A DNA stretch of 64,000 nucleotides. It comes from Telmatactis stephensoni (taxonomy: Eukaryota > Cnidaria > Anthozoa > Actiniaria > Isophelliidae). The stretch lies in assembly GCA_029948255.1 (NCBI GenBank), contig JALIZF010001330.1, forward strand, positions 124,001 to 188,000, written 5' to 3'. Numbering within the stretch: position 1 is the stretch's first letter; every line of letters starts with the position of its first letter. This document shows positions 19,663 through 29,984 of the stretch, piece after piece. The position numbers were made by a program, and so were the translations under genes. The notes beneath the pieces were generated by a model. That model searched no databases. It was given only the letters and a program-made list of their open reading frames with translations, and was not told the DNA's origin.

Positions 19663-22360
19663 ACTGTAACCGTGGTCACTTGTGTTTGTTAACTAATGAT
19701 CATGAAATTATGAATTGAAAACAATAGATTCGAACTTTTTGCAAACTTTTAAAACAAACATGTTTCATTAGTAACTTCTGAAATAATCAAGAATGAATAC
19801 AAATGCAATACAATACAGTACATGCAAATGATCAGAACTTAAAAGCACTAAAGATGCAAATACATTTGATATAGGAAAATTCGTTTAATTCCTAACATGT
19901 TTTCGTGGCCTGTTTGCACTACAACGAAATTTTGTGATAACTACGTAGGTTTTGTCAGATGCGTTTGCACTGTGATTTCACTTTGTTAACCTGTCAATCA
20001 AGCCGTTAATGCTGTTTAGTCCTCCGGTCAAGATGTTTTGTTTATGATTTTTTAACTCTTTTTTATTATGTTGAAAAACCTAATGAAGGAAAGACAACCG
20101 AATTTCTTCATCTTTTGGCGATTCCAAGGTTTAAACTACTCGTCGTAGATTTGTCAGATTTCACCCCTACTGGACATTTCCAGTACCTCCAGAAGTATCA
20201 TGGTTTGACAATTGGTTTGAAATCCACGTGAATGCTAGAAATTTTGTAGAGGAATTTTTTTGACCTCATTTGGATGCACTCGAATGTTGAGGGCTTTCCT
20301 TATAGAATTAAATACGGCGTAAAGTTGTAATTCGCAGCGGGAAGTAATGCTTGAGCACTCTTTTTAATATACTGACAATGATCAAATGGCTATGAATGTA
20401 CGTTGTCATGAATAACTGATTGTCATGAATAACTGACAGCTAAATGAAAAGTAAGCAAAGCAATTACAAAGTTAACTAACCACATAGAGCTAGAGCGGTT
20501 TTGGAAGTAAACAGAAACCTGACAAGAATGACAAGATTAGTAACCATTTTTTGTAACCTTGATATTTATCGCGTTTCCGTTCAAAATTCCCAAACGTGAA
20601 TGCTAAAATTCGCCAAAAGTATGTTGACCCTTTAAAAGCTGTCCAAAAAGGCCAAAAACGTGGCGAAGATAAAAAGATAAAAATGGCGGAGATTTTGAAA
20701 GGCGGCTAATAATCTGGTCATTATCACGCCATGTTGGCGTAACTAAGGCGTAGCGAGTCAAAAACGTTAATGTAAAACATACTTCCATAGCCTCCTAAAA
20801 CTGCCGAAAACCGCACACACTTGTTTCGAGTTCAAAGATACCGTCGAAAGTCAAAACTGTCACTGAGATACCATGACACGACCTGATTGTTTTACTGACT
20901 GTATGTGTGGTTTCATGAGTTTCATGTCGTGTTCGAAACTTATCAGTAATTTGTACACAGTGAATGAGCTTTTGTTGGTGTTTTTTTTGTTATTGTTGTT
21001 GTTGAAACTTAACAAAGTTTATATTTTGGTAGAGCCGAGAAATATTTATCAGTCTAGTTCAAAAGTGTGCCGAAACGTAAGACTTCGCAAACTTTTATAG
21101 CCAAAGAATCCTTGAGCAACACTCACATAGTTTATTATTCCCTTCATTAGTACACCAAATTAAAAATGGAGAAACTAGCGGCCAAAAAATCGCTAAAAAG
21201 TGAAAACTGTGAACCATTCAACTAGATGGCTGACGTTAATTCGCTGTATAGTTTTCTGAATCAGGTATTATTGGGCCGTATTATTGTCTAACTTATAGGA
21301 GTTATTTCCGGTCTTTTTTAATCCATAATTTAAAAAAACGGTATTTTAACTATATTTCCGTAGTTTTTGATTTCAACAGTCTGTACTGAGAAACACTCTG
21401 AATGTCCAGTTTTAGTATGTCCATTGTTTTAGTATATAATTTTCGGGTAATTAGTTTTCTAAGAAGAAAGATGAACATCTCCCAAAGAAGCCATATCTTG
21501 AACTTCAACAACTCAATCAGATTAAAACCAGATTAGAACCACTAATTATACTTCTCTGATGCCTTAATTACAAGCCGTTTTCTATGTTGGTGTTGAAACA
21601 AAAAGAAAATGCAAAAAATTATCATCGCTATTTTAATTGTGTTCCGTAAAGTATCTCCAGATGTCAAATAGTTAGGGTTTTGAAGTGCAAGGTAATTTTT
21701 CTGTAAAGAAAACAGTATTTTCAGTGAGTTTCTACTACTAATAGAGCACACTCACAGAATAAAGCAAATTGAAAAACTTTATTGATATCCTCTATAAAGA
21801 CAATACTAGTTAGTTATAGAAACTCACTAGAACGATAACACTTAAAACGTGAAATAACTTAGTAACTAAATAGAGACAAATAGTAGCAAAACCCTTTGTT
21901 TTCTATTGTTTCATTAGTACTATTTGTACTTTTTATTTAGTACTTGTTTCACGGTTTTAGTGTTATCGCTTTAACCAGACTTGTTTTCTTTACTCCTCAC
22001 TAAATTTCTTTTTTGCTTTAAAGCCCTCACCACTTTGACACTAGAGCACTAAACCAAAATACTAAGCACTGATTGGGCGAGTTAGTGTGATCATTTTCCA
22101 ATTATTATCTATCAACACTTTATCATATAAAATCCTATATAATCTTATGTACATTATTTATGGCTAAAGTAAATCTAAGATAGATTTGCCTGTCACAATA
22201 ATGAGATGACGTCAATACTAATATAATAAATATAACATACAGTCTTCCCTTTTCAGATATTCCCTTGCATCACAAGCAAAGATTTCAATGAACAACCCTT
22301 CGCATGTCGTTACATGATATGGTTGATATCGCACGCTACTTGATAGCGCATTACCTGCAA
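19663..22360. other. Long non-coding stretch
   Basis: AT-rich sequence with no convincing gene or large repeat. Short open frames near 20603-20788, 20873-21100 and 21542-21751 have no recognisable domain or splice context and are not called. Confidence 0.4.
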
Positions 22361-22650
22361 AGGGTTTGCGGTGAACGCCCGCATCGCACCAGTGGCCTTG
22401 CTGCGGAACCTTTGCCGTTAGCTCGGCGAAGGGTTTGCGGTGAACGCCCGCATCGAGCCAGTGGCATTGCTGCGAACCTTTGCCGTTAGCTCGGCGAAGC
22501 GTTTGCGGTGAACGCCCGCATCGCGCCAGTGGCCTTGCTGCGAACCTTTGCCGTTAGCTCGGCGAAGGGTTTGCGGTGAACGCCCGCATCGCGCCAGTGG
22601 CCTTGCTGCGAACCTTTGCCGTTAGCTCGGCGAAGCGTTTGTGGTGAGCT
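22361..22650. repeat. 68-69-bp GC-rich tandem repeat, about 4 copies
   Basis: Units start near 22361, 22430, 22498, 22566 and 22634 (last partial). Each contains GGTTTGCGGTGAACGCCCGC and GAACCTTTGCCGTTAGCTCG. They are much more GC-rich than the surroundings. The array lies 0.8 kb upstream of the three-ORF system and could belong to its 5' end. Confidence 0.9.
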
Positions 22651-23483
22651 TTAGCATTTTTTTGCCTTTCGTGTAATTTCTGTTTTGTTTTGGTTGTCAG
22701 GTAAGGATGGTATTGTGAACTCCAACGCATGTTGTTGAATAAGGTCAGCACTTTGTGATTCTACGTATTACATACAGTCTTAATTTCAGAAATGGCAGAG
22801 TTTTATTTGTTTTGATGACATTTATTTCAACCAGCTTTGTTTCTATTCTAAACATGTTTCGCCAATAGCTTGTTGTGTTAAAGACAACAAAAAAAACTAC
22901 TGAGGCCTTTTTTATTGTAGTTGTTACTATTATAGAGACTAATGGATCTTAAATAATGTTGTGATTTTAGGTATGAGGCGGTCAACAAATTTCTAGACCT
23001 AGGAATTTCAATTTACAACCTCACTTGAAAGGTAAGAAAATTATCCTTTCCCCATCCCCTTCTCTTTCCTGTGTTACGTGTATGAGCAGTTCTTTTCAAC
23101 TTATTTTATTTTCTCGTTGTCTTTCTTGGCGTCCCTTTTTCTTTCTCATACATCAATTTTTCCTTTTTGTTTTCGTAGCCAACAAAATTAAAAAATGACA
23201 AAAAGAAAAAAAGAGAAGAACTGTCTGAAATTTGAGGTAAACTGTTACGAAAGTTTTGTCCTGTTGTGTGTTGTGATGTTTGTTATCACATTATATAAAT
23301 GCTTGCAATAATCGTTTATTGTACCAGGTTTGCGCTGTTGTTAGCGTCTAATTTATCTCATAATCATGAACACATTCTTAAATTCCTTTTGTTCATGCCG
23401 GACCTAAAAGCTGACGCCTAAAACAGTATATTCTGTATCATGACCAGATAGAGCAGAGCATTTTACCAAAACTTGTCGATATT
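22651..23483. other. Putative 5' leader of the three-ORF system
   Basis: Contains intron-like signals: acceptor-like ATTTTAG near 22970 followed by a donor CTTGAAAG|GTAAGAA near 23030, and acceptor TTTTCGTAG near 23179 followed by GAG|GTAAAC near 23236. These would be short non-coding leader exons, the second with a small upstream ATG frame. No main coding sequence seen. Confidence 0.35.
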
Positions 23484-25064
23484 ATGATATGTTTTCAGTG
23501 TTCAGATGTGGAAAGGTGGCTTAAGACCTGCACCCATACCACTGATGATAAAGCTGATATCGAAAAGAAAAGATTATGGTCAAGTTTTTCATCCTTTTGT
23601 GAAATACAAAAGGATGAAGGCAAAGAATTGTTCTTTTCTTTCCTTGGGAAATCTCTTGTAAAAGTCGGCTACACAAAAGTCGCAGCTGTCATAAAAAAAG
23701 GTCGCCGATTTGGATACAAAGGCATTTTATTGAAAGAACGTGTGCTCTCAAATGCACAGCCAAATCAGTCAAAAAGGCGATCGACGTCTACAGATAACGT
23801 TCGGCAATGGATGGGTACACGATATTGCGAAGGGGAGGAGGAGGATGTAATAACCGGTGAAGACATTTGGCACAATTACCAAGAACAGTTCAAAGATGAT
23901 AGCATCGAGCGTCAAAATTTTTTTTCGGTTTTAGGTAATATTTTAAATGAGCATCCTTTCACCAGAGTAACACGCATTGTAACAAAGAGGGAAAAGCGCA
24001 AGTACTCGGAATACCACTTTATTAAAGAAAAATCATATTTAAATGACGCAGAAAATGAAAGCGGAGCTACAGATGGCACAGAACAAGAGCAAATTATCAG
24101 TAGCGATTTCTCACACGATAGATCTAAATGTGATGGAGAGGATGCAGAATTGGAAAATAATCTCTCCGATCCATTTCATTTCGTGAATTTGGATCCTCCT
24201 CATCCTGAATGTGTGGTGGAAGAAAATAGAGAAGCCGAATGTGATGAAGAAGACGAAGATGATTCTTCTCATCCTGGAGGTTTCATGGAAGAAAAAAGAG
24301 AAGACGAATGTAGTGAAAAAGACAAAGATGATTCTTCTCATTCTGAATGTTTGAAGGAAGAAAAAAGAAAATATGAATGTGATGAAGAAGACGAAGATGA
24401 TGATGACGAAGTGGAAGAAATTAAAAAAGAAACTAATTCACCTGAAATTTTCATGAAGTTTTGTAAAAACATTCAAGGCATTCGCCCATCTAACTTACCG
24501 GGAGCTCCTTCAAGTTTCAAAGAATTTCTGACCAAAGTTCTTCCTCTTTCTGACAAATTCAGTGCCCCGAGAATGAAGATTTATTCTGCGTCCTATGGAA
24601 ACAACCTTTCATTCAACGATTTGATCATCAAATCCTTTGTTGCTGCCTGTTTTCCTCCTTTGAAAGTTGGAAGCTTTGCATCAAAGTGTCTAAGCACTTT
24701 AACCTTTGCAGGTGACATGTTTCCGCAGTACACCCAAGTTCACAAAAGCAATTTTGAATGTGCTGTCTGCATTCCTTTCTTGAGGTGGTGTATAGTCAAT
24801 GGCCACCAGCACCCATCTTCAAGATCAAAAAAGGCTTCAACGGAAGCCATTCTTACTGAAACAGCAAAGCTTGATTTTCAAGGTGTTATGCAACTCCATG
24901 AACACAGTACGTCGAGGTGCCACAAGGAGGCTTTAGAATTTTGGAGAAAAGATTGTGATGTGGAAGACAGCCCAACGCTGGAGCCGCTCAGTAAAACCTC
25001 AAAGACTGCGGAAAAGCCGATTTACAGTTATTTTACAAAATCGACAAACTCTTTAAACTGGTAA
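23484..25064 (+). CDS. ORF1: tandem winged-helix-like domains, acidic repeats and zinc-finger-like C-terminus
   Basis: A 526-codon intact frame. Residues about 8-85 and 107-183 are two diverged copies of one module: W-x(n) then LWSSFSSFCE...FFSFLGKSLVKVGYTKV and IWHNYQEQF...FFSVLGNILNEHPFTRV. It resembles the winged-helix module found at the C-terminus of D5-type primases and in many mobile-element DNA-binding proteins. Residues 240-312 hold three acidic repeats of about 25 residues (DEEDEDDSSHPG type). The C-terminus has C426-x2-C429 and H472-x-H-x4-C-H480, reminiscent of TTF/BED-like zinc fingers near transposases. Likely role: sequence-specific DNA binding. The frame ends at TAA 25062-25064 within a probable -1 frameshift signal, so a fraction of ribosomes may continue into ORF2. 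The true start may be an upstream exon, since TTTTCAG acceptor-like sequence lies just inside. Confidence 0.7.
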   Translation: MICFQCSDVERWLKTCTHTTDDKADIEKKRLWSSFSSFCEIQKDEGKELFFSFLGKSLVKVGYTKVAAVIKKGRRFGYKGILLKERVLSNAQPNQSKRRSTSTDNVRQWMGTRYCEGEEEDVITGEDIWHNYQEQFKDDSIERQNFFSVLGNILNEHPFTRVTRIVTKREKRKYSEYHFIKEKSYLNDAENESGATDGTEQEQIISSDFSHDRSKCDGEDAELENNLSDPFHFVNLDPPHPECVVEENREAECDEEDEDDSSHPGGFMEEKREDECSEKDKDDSSHSECLKEEKRKYECDEEDEDDDDEVEEIKKETNSPEIFMKFCKNIQGIRPSNLPGAPSSFKEFLTKVLPLSDKFSAPRMKIYSASYGNNLSFNDLIIKSFVAACFPPLKVGSFASKCLSTLTFAGDMFPQYTQVHKSNFECAVCIPFLRWCIVNGHQHPSSRSKKASTEAILTETAKLDFQGVMQLHEHSTSRCHKEALEFWRKDCDVEDSPTLEPLSKTSKTAEKPIYSYFTKSTNSLNW

Positions 25065-25123
25065 GGACCTCTGAATCCCAACAAGGAAGTGTTCCATGTT
25101 GCTACATTTGGGATTCAGAGGTC
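25052..25123 (+). promoter_or_regulatory. Probable -1 programmed ribosomal frameshift signal between ORF1 and ORF2
   Basis: The heptamer T TTA AAC (25052-25058) sits in the correct register to ORF1 codons TTA (25053-25055) and AAC (25056-25058), the canonical X XXY YYZ slippery site. A 7-nt spacer (25059-25065) holds the ORF1 stop TAA. A perfect 16-bp stem follows (25066-25081 with 25108-25123) with a 26-nt loop that contains a mini-hairpin GGAAGTGTTCC. Shifting by -1 enters exactly the ORF2 frame at CTG 25058. All elements have textbook spacing. Function is inferred. Confidence 0.75.
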
Positions 25124-27706
25124 GTTAAAGAATTTTCACAAGACTGTCAAATAAGAAGAACCACTCCGTTATCCATTTTCAAAGCTCGACTCGCCAACGG
25201 GGGTGTAACGTGCTTCAAGACAGTTTCTGGGCATGAAACTTGCTCGTCGTACAAAGATTGGAAAAAGAAGCATCCCAACTGTAACTGCCACCTGCAGTTA
25301 CGTGAACTGAAAGATATCCTGCTGCATCGCAAGAAGGGTCCATTGGCGGAATCAAAAAAACGACTTGGAATTCAAGGATTTAATAAGCGGTACGCAAAAA
25401 GGGGAGAAGTCATCGATGCTTTAGAGCTCGAAGCTCAACGCAGGAAAGCATCAGATGACAAGGTTAGTAAGCTTATTAGAATAAAATTGACGCCAACAGA
25501 ATGGGAGGAACGTCTTCATGATGCATGTTTAAATAGAGAAGATCAGCGTCTAGCAGTTGATTTAGTGCGCTTGTTGAAGATGGGAGTTTCAAGGACTAAT
25601 CCAATTCAGATAATGGTTGTAAAAAACCTGGTGTTCAAGCTTCAAAAGGCCAACAACCACCACTACTTGGACCTGGTTAAGGACATAAGTGCTTTATTCA
25701 AAAATCAGCTGGGTCCTGCAAATTATGCTCTACTGGCCGATATCTTTGGTCTTGCTCGTGAAACAACGGCAACCAAACACTCTTTACAGTTAAAACTCAG
25801 TCCAGGATTCAATATGGCAGCAATTGATCAAGCAGCGGAAACATTTAAAGTCCTTCCATTAATTGAATCAAGTGATGGTGCTCGCTGCCTACGGTATCTG
25901 GAACCTAGGAAGTTAAGGGATGGAAACATTGTCCTTGTGGGAACATCATGGGACCCCAATGTGAACAACTGGAAAGAAGAAACCATGTATATTCCCAGAA
26001 AAGATTCAAGGAAACAAGATGAAGATGACTTTTCTGCGCTCAAGCGTGTGATAGATCAAATAATCAAAGATGAGAAACTAGCGAAAACTGTTTCTGTACA
26101 TAACATCACAGCCCTGTCGTCTTTAGAAAAACCTACAGTCATTTACTGCATGTGGCCAACTCCAGACAAAAGATATACCGCAAACCATCTTCTGAAATAC
26201 TGGGAGTTTTTAAGGAAAACATGCTATTACGATTCATCAGGAAATGTTCGAAAAACGCCACTTAACATGATCGGATATTCCACAGATTCGGCTGGTTTCT
26301 CTCTGAGGGCAGCTATACAGCTGATGACACCAACCAAAGAGGAGATTACAGAAGAAGTGAAGTATCTTGGTCTGGGTATTGACGATGAAGAATTTGTCGC
26401 ACCCTATTATTGGCATCTTCCCTCTATTGCCTATTTAGATTATGACCACGAGCAAAGGCTATTCCTGAAAAATTTGAAGTACCAAACACGTGAATTGACG
26501 ATGTGGGAAGATAAAGGAAAGAAAACCAGACTGGCAACAATCCAGCATCTCAAGGACCTAAAACATCGTTGCCAGGAATTAGGATTAGACTGTGGCTTCA
26601 GCGCTTCAGATTTACTACTAATCTATTTTTGTGATCAAAATTCGGACGCCTGTGTAAGGCTTTTTACACAACGCGTAGCTGATCTTCTTGATTCTCATGT
26701 TCCTGGATCCCAGGGTACCAGTCTTTACATACGTTCTGTGTACCACTTAATTGAGCCTTTTCGCAATCCAAACTTTGGTACCCCGGAAGACATACAAGTA
26801 TCTGTCTCCTGCGGAATCCATATATTGCGGCTTTGGAAAAAAGTTTTGGAGTTGAAGAAGATCAGGCTTCATTCTAAATCTGGTGCCAAAACAGATCCTT
26901 CCAGCCGTGGGAAGTTCCTCACATACGGGACATACAAGACAGCAGAGATTCTTTTTGCTGCCGCAATGATCCATCAGTTGGCGATGTTCTTGCATTTTAA
27001 CGACATCGGGGCAGGCTGGTCTTCCCCCTACATGTCTGGTACGAAATCAACGGAGCGTATTATAGCAGAAATGCAAGGCAAGACAACGGAATTGCAGTCT
27101 TTAGATTCTCAGCCAACATTTGCAAACATGCTCGACAGAAGTTCCACCGTCCAGTTCAATCTTGACGCCAAGCAAAGATTAGCGCTCGCCGGTGCTAACG
27201 TAAGAACATCGAACAAGAGAAAAAAACTTGCCATGTCCTTAAAGAAGCGAACTGGTCTGAGCAGCTATTCTTACCCAAAGGAATACAAAGATTTTAAAGA
27301 AGCCCAAATAAAAGCTCATACAGAGGGTATCAAAAAAGGACAAGACCTTTTTGAAAAATACATGCCAGGAGAATGCGTGGCGCTACTAAAAAAGAATGAA
27401 AAATGGGAAAAGCCCTATACTTACAAAAAGCCACATGGTTACGAAGTTGTATCCGGCATCCTGCCTTCTCATTACAATAAACTGGACAAGTCGTTTTCAG
27501 AAATCACGGTTCCCGATTTAGAGTCGTTTGATGAGGATGACTTTGAAGATCTTGATGAAATAACCCAAGACAACTTTGAAGATAGCACACCATCTGACAA
27601 CGACGATAATGGCAGTGATGAAGAAACAATGACTGATCCAGAAGTTCAAGTTAAACGAGCCAACAACTGGATGATAAGCAAATGTAGCAATGGAAAGGTG
27701 GACTAA
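25058..27706 (+). CDS. ORF2: large transposase-like protein of an unnamed invertebrate family
   Basis: The frame is open from 24995 to TAA 27704-27706. It has no early ATG, which fits translation by -1 frameshifting from ORF1. The N-terminal part is Cys/His-rich (CCYIWD; TCFKTVSGHETCSSYKDW; HPNCNCHLQ), a possible zinc-binding module. A helical region of about 250 residues follows, then a core that I recognise from multi-copy uncharacterised cnidarian proteins. IIGYSTDSAGFS-like residues centre on Asp at 26285, YLDYDHEQRLF on Asp/His at 26438-26449, FCDQNSDACVRLF lies near 26630, and GTKSTERIIAEMQGKTTEL has Glu at 27053. The D...D...E order is compatible with an RNase-H-fold transposase, but the catalytic assignment is a hypothesis. 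The C-terminus is acidic (FDEDDFEDLDEITQDN). No frameshifts or stops occur in about 880 codons, so it is under selection or young. Confidence 0.65.
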   Translation: MVRTSESQQGSVPCCYIWDSEVVKEFSQDCQIRRTTPLSIFKARLANGGVTCFKTVSGHETCSSYKDWKKKHPNCNCHLQLRELKDILLHRKKGPLAESKKRLGIQGFNKRYAKRGEVIDALELEAQRRKASDDKVSKLIRIKLTPTEWEERLHDACLNREDQRLAVDLVRLLKMGVSRTNPIQIMVVKNLVFKLQKANNHHYLDLVKDISALFKNQLGPANYALLADIFGLARETTATKHSLQLKLSPGFNMAAIDQAAETFKVLPLIESSDGARCLRYLEPRKLRDGNIVLVGTSWDPNVNNWKEETMYIPRKDSRKQDEDDFSALKRVIDQIIKDEKLAKTVSVHNITALSSLEKPTVIYCMWPTPDKRYTANHLLKYWEFLRKTCYYDSSGNVRKTPLNMIGYSTDSAGFSLRAAIQLMTPTKEEITEEVKYLGLGIDDEEFVAPYYWHLPSIAYLDYDHEQRLFLKNLKYQTRELTMWEDKGKKTRLATIQHLKDLKHRCQELGLDCGFSASDLLLIYFCDQNSDACVRLFTQRVADLLDSHVPGSQGTSLYIRSVYHLIEPFRNPNFGTPEDIQVSVSCGIHILRLWKKVLELKKIRLHSKSGAKTDPSSRGKFLTYGTYKTAEILFAAAMIHQLAMFLHFNDIGAGWSSPYMSGTKSTERIIAEMQGKTTELQSLDSQPTFANMLDRSSTVQFNLDAKQRLALAGANVRTSNKRKKLAMSLKKRTGLSSYSYPKEYKDFKEAQIKAHTEGIKKGQDLFEKYMPGECVALLKKNEKWEKPYTYKKPHGYEVVSGILPSHYNKLDKSFSEITVPDLESFDEDDFEDLDEITQDNFEDSTPSDNDDNGSDEETMTDPEVQVKRANNWMISKCSNGKVD

Positions 27707-29974
27707 ATTCATATTAAACAGGCGATCAAGATCCTCTTGCCTCGCGAATATATATCTCGTTCTCGACAGAAGCGTCATATAGCATCCAAGTACCTTCCAG
27801 GCAAAGAACCCCTCAATCCACAGCATGACATCGTAAAATACTGTGATATTGCTATTAAAAGTGTTCAGGGTGGCAAAAAAAGATATCGCATTGGACGGAT
27901 TGAGATAATGGAGTCTACCAAAGATGCAAAGGAAATTCTTAGTTTTGAGCTGAAAAAAACACAAGCTCTACGCATCCGTTGTTCTTTGTACCTTGCAGGC
28001 AAAGATGACAATTACTTGGTGTCTGATGATATTGTGCTGACAAAGTGGCTTTCCCATTCAAGTGTCATTTGCGCGGTGCACTTGAAACCGGTGTCTGATG
28101 AACGTGGAACATACCGCTTGGATAGCGCTTCGAAGGAATACCTTCTTAAGCAGGGATTCACGCCTTTTGCTTATGATGGGGATTCCTTACCAACACAATG
28201 TGACGAAGATGATAGTGAGGAGCTTTCGGATCAAGAAATAGAAGAAGGCTTTTATGAAGTGGATGAGGTACTAGGAAGACGCTTATCGAAGGATACCCTT
28301 TCATATGAATATAAAGTGCGTTTCAAAGGTTATGGGCCAGAAGATGACATGTGGTTGCCCTCGTCGTCTTTCAACAGACCTGTGCTGTTTGAATCGACTT
28401 CGAAGTATGGTAGGAAACGGAAGCACATCGATCTGGACGATGAAGTTGAGACTCCCGCTAAAACCTTGAAAAAGGAGATGAAAGCAAAGGGGGCTAAAGA
28501 GAATGCCAATAAATCAGCATCGAACCAAAGGAAAAAAAGCACTAAAAGAAAAAAGACAAACATCTCAAAACTAGATAAGGGGAAAATATTTCGTTCCACC
28601 CTACCGAATCATGACTCTGAAGACAATGAAAGTGACGAATCTGACGTCGTTTGTCATACCCAAATCCCACGAAAAAGAAAGAAGGTAATAAGAATCAATG
28701 ACTCAACCAGTGAAGACGAAGGACAAACGCAACATTGTGGAGATAAGCCACAAACGTCACCGACGCCCTATGTCGTCACGCTCAAAGATGAAAGATCTGA
28801 CAACTCTAACGATGAAAAGGAAGAGCAAACTCAATATCCTGTGGGCCAACCAAAAACGTCAAAAATGCCTGATGTCATCACTATGAAAGCTGAAAAGTCT
28901 GACAATTCTTCCTTAAGTTCTATATCTTTGGATATTCTTAAAGGAAATGGAGTCTTTAAAAGCAGCAGAAGGGAAATAAGCCAGTATCAAGCACCACTTA
29001 CCAAGGCAAACTTAACAGATTATTCCGTTGTCAGCGTTGGTAATAAAACTCTCAACCCCTTACATCTAAAAGAGATTCCTCCTCTCGCAGTCCTGGAAAA
29101 AAGCGAGAAAGAATTAAAGAAGAAATTAGAGACCAATCAAACAGTGGTCGTTGAATTTTCACATATTGGTTACTTCACAGTACAAGGTATAAGAGCTATG
29201 ATACAGCTACACACAGTCAAAAAGATCAAGAGGGAGGTGGTGTTCGAACAAAAATGGTTGTCCGCCGCATTTAAAAACTTCGATGAATCCGCAAGACAGA
29301 AAGCTGAGCGCGCCCTTTTGGATGGCACTCGTGACGGGAAAATATTCAAGGTGATGCGCTATGGATGTAACATAAACTCCCATGGTTTAGCAACCTTGTG
29401 TGGAGAGAGATACTTGTCTGACGAAATCATTAATTTCATGATTCATCTTTATTGTGAGAAGGCAAACAAGATGAGTAAGAAGCACTTTTATTTGGCCCTA
29501 ACGCCATTTCTTATGCAGTCACGATTAGACGACGATGGCTTCAATAGCCTTGTGAAAAGTAGCGTTTCTGAAGTTAACATGACAGGAGTCAAGGCTTTGT
29601 TTTTGCCTGTGCACATGGAACAACACTGGGGACTGGCGGTTTTCTGGGTAAAAGAAACGACTGTCCGCTTTGATGATGGACTCCATCTGCCCATTCCAAC
29701 ACAGCTGAAAAAACGAGGGAAAAAAATTTTGGAATGCATATGCAGCATCACTGGTGATATTCGCTTCCAACCAGACAAATGGAACTTCCAGAGGTTCAAA
29801 GATCCAATGCCAGACCAAAAAACTGGTAAAAACCAGAAAACCGGACTTGGAAGTTGCGGAGTTGGTGTAATAATGTCAGCAAAGGATTTTACCAAAGGAT
29901 CAAATTTCACTTGGAGCTACAATGACTCGATGTTTCTTCGAGCTGAAGTAATCTCAGAAATTCTTAAATTCTGA
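27707..29974 (+). CDS. ORF3: chromodomain + Ulp1/C48-type cysteine protease
   Basis: Same frame as ORF2, after a single TAA; the first ATG is only at about 27908, inside a region that looks conserved. The N-terminal region (RYRIGRIEIM ... YLVSDDIVLTKWL, about 27880-28100) loosely resembles a BAH-type fold. A chromodomain follows (about 28250-28381): FYEVDEVLGRR, YEYKVRFKGYGPEDDMWLP. Then a Lys/Arg and acidic linker with nuclear-localisation-like KRKK stretches. The C-terminal domain is a Ulp1/SENP-like protease with an intact set of residues: HMEQHWGL (His 29624-29626), RFDDGLH (Asp 29672-29677), a Gln in GKNQKTG and GLGSCGVGV (Cys 29855-29857). Such proteases accompany several large DNA transposon families and may process polyproteins or remove SUMO. 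Ends at TGA 29972-29974, 10 nt before the satellite. Confidence 0.85.
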   Translation: MHIKQAIKILLPREYISRSRQKRHIASKYLPGKEPLNPQHDIVKYCDIAIKSVQGGKKRYRIGRIEIMESTKDAKEILSFELKKTQALRIRCSLYLAGKDDNYLVSDDIVLTKWLSHSSVICAVHLKPVSDERGTYRLDSASKEYLLKQGFTPFAYDGDSLPTQCDEDDSEELSDQEIEEGFYEVDEVLGRRLSKDTLSYEYKVRFKGYGPEDDMWLPSSSFNRPVLFESTSKYGRKRKHIDLDDEVETPAKTLKKEMKAKGAKENANKSASNQRKKSTKRKKTNISKLDKGKIFRSTLPNHDSEDNESDESDVVCHTQIPRKRKKVIRINDSTSEDEGQTQHCGDKPQTSPTPYVVTLKDERSDNSNDEKEEQTQYPVGQPKTSKMPDVITMKAEKSDNSSLSSISLDILKGNGVFKSSRREISQYQAPLTKANLTDYSVVSVGNKTLNPLHLKEIPPLAVLEKSEKELKKKLETNQTVVVEFSHIGYFTVQGIRAMIQLHTVKKIKREVVFEQKWLSAAFKNFDESARQKAERALLDGTRDGKIFKVMRYGCNINSHGLATLCGERYLSDEIINFMIHLYCEKANKMSKKHFYLALTPFLMQSRLDDDGFNSLVKSSVSEVNMTGVKALFLPVHMEQHWGLAVFWVKETTVRFDDGLHLPIPTQLKKRGKKILECICSITGDIRFQPDKWNFQRFKDPMPDQKTGKNQKTGLGSCGVGVIMSAKDFTKGSNFTWSYNDSMFLRAEVISEILKF

Positions 29975-29984
29975 ATTCTGTGAA

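Noticed and set aside
25061..25118. GT-AG intron joining ORF1 to ORF2
   Set aside because: The donor CTG|GTAAGG is good, but acceptor TTCAG at 25118 gives TGA at the junction, and other nearby AG sites give the wrong phase or a stop. The frameshift reading fits all positions.
23484..29974. Integrated virus related to Mavericks/adintoviruses
   Set aside because: A Ulp1-like protease and D5-like winged helices could suggest this, but there is no protein-primed polymerase, integrase, packaging ATPase or capsid frame, and a chromodomain fits a transposon better.
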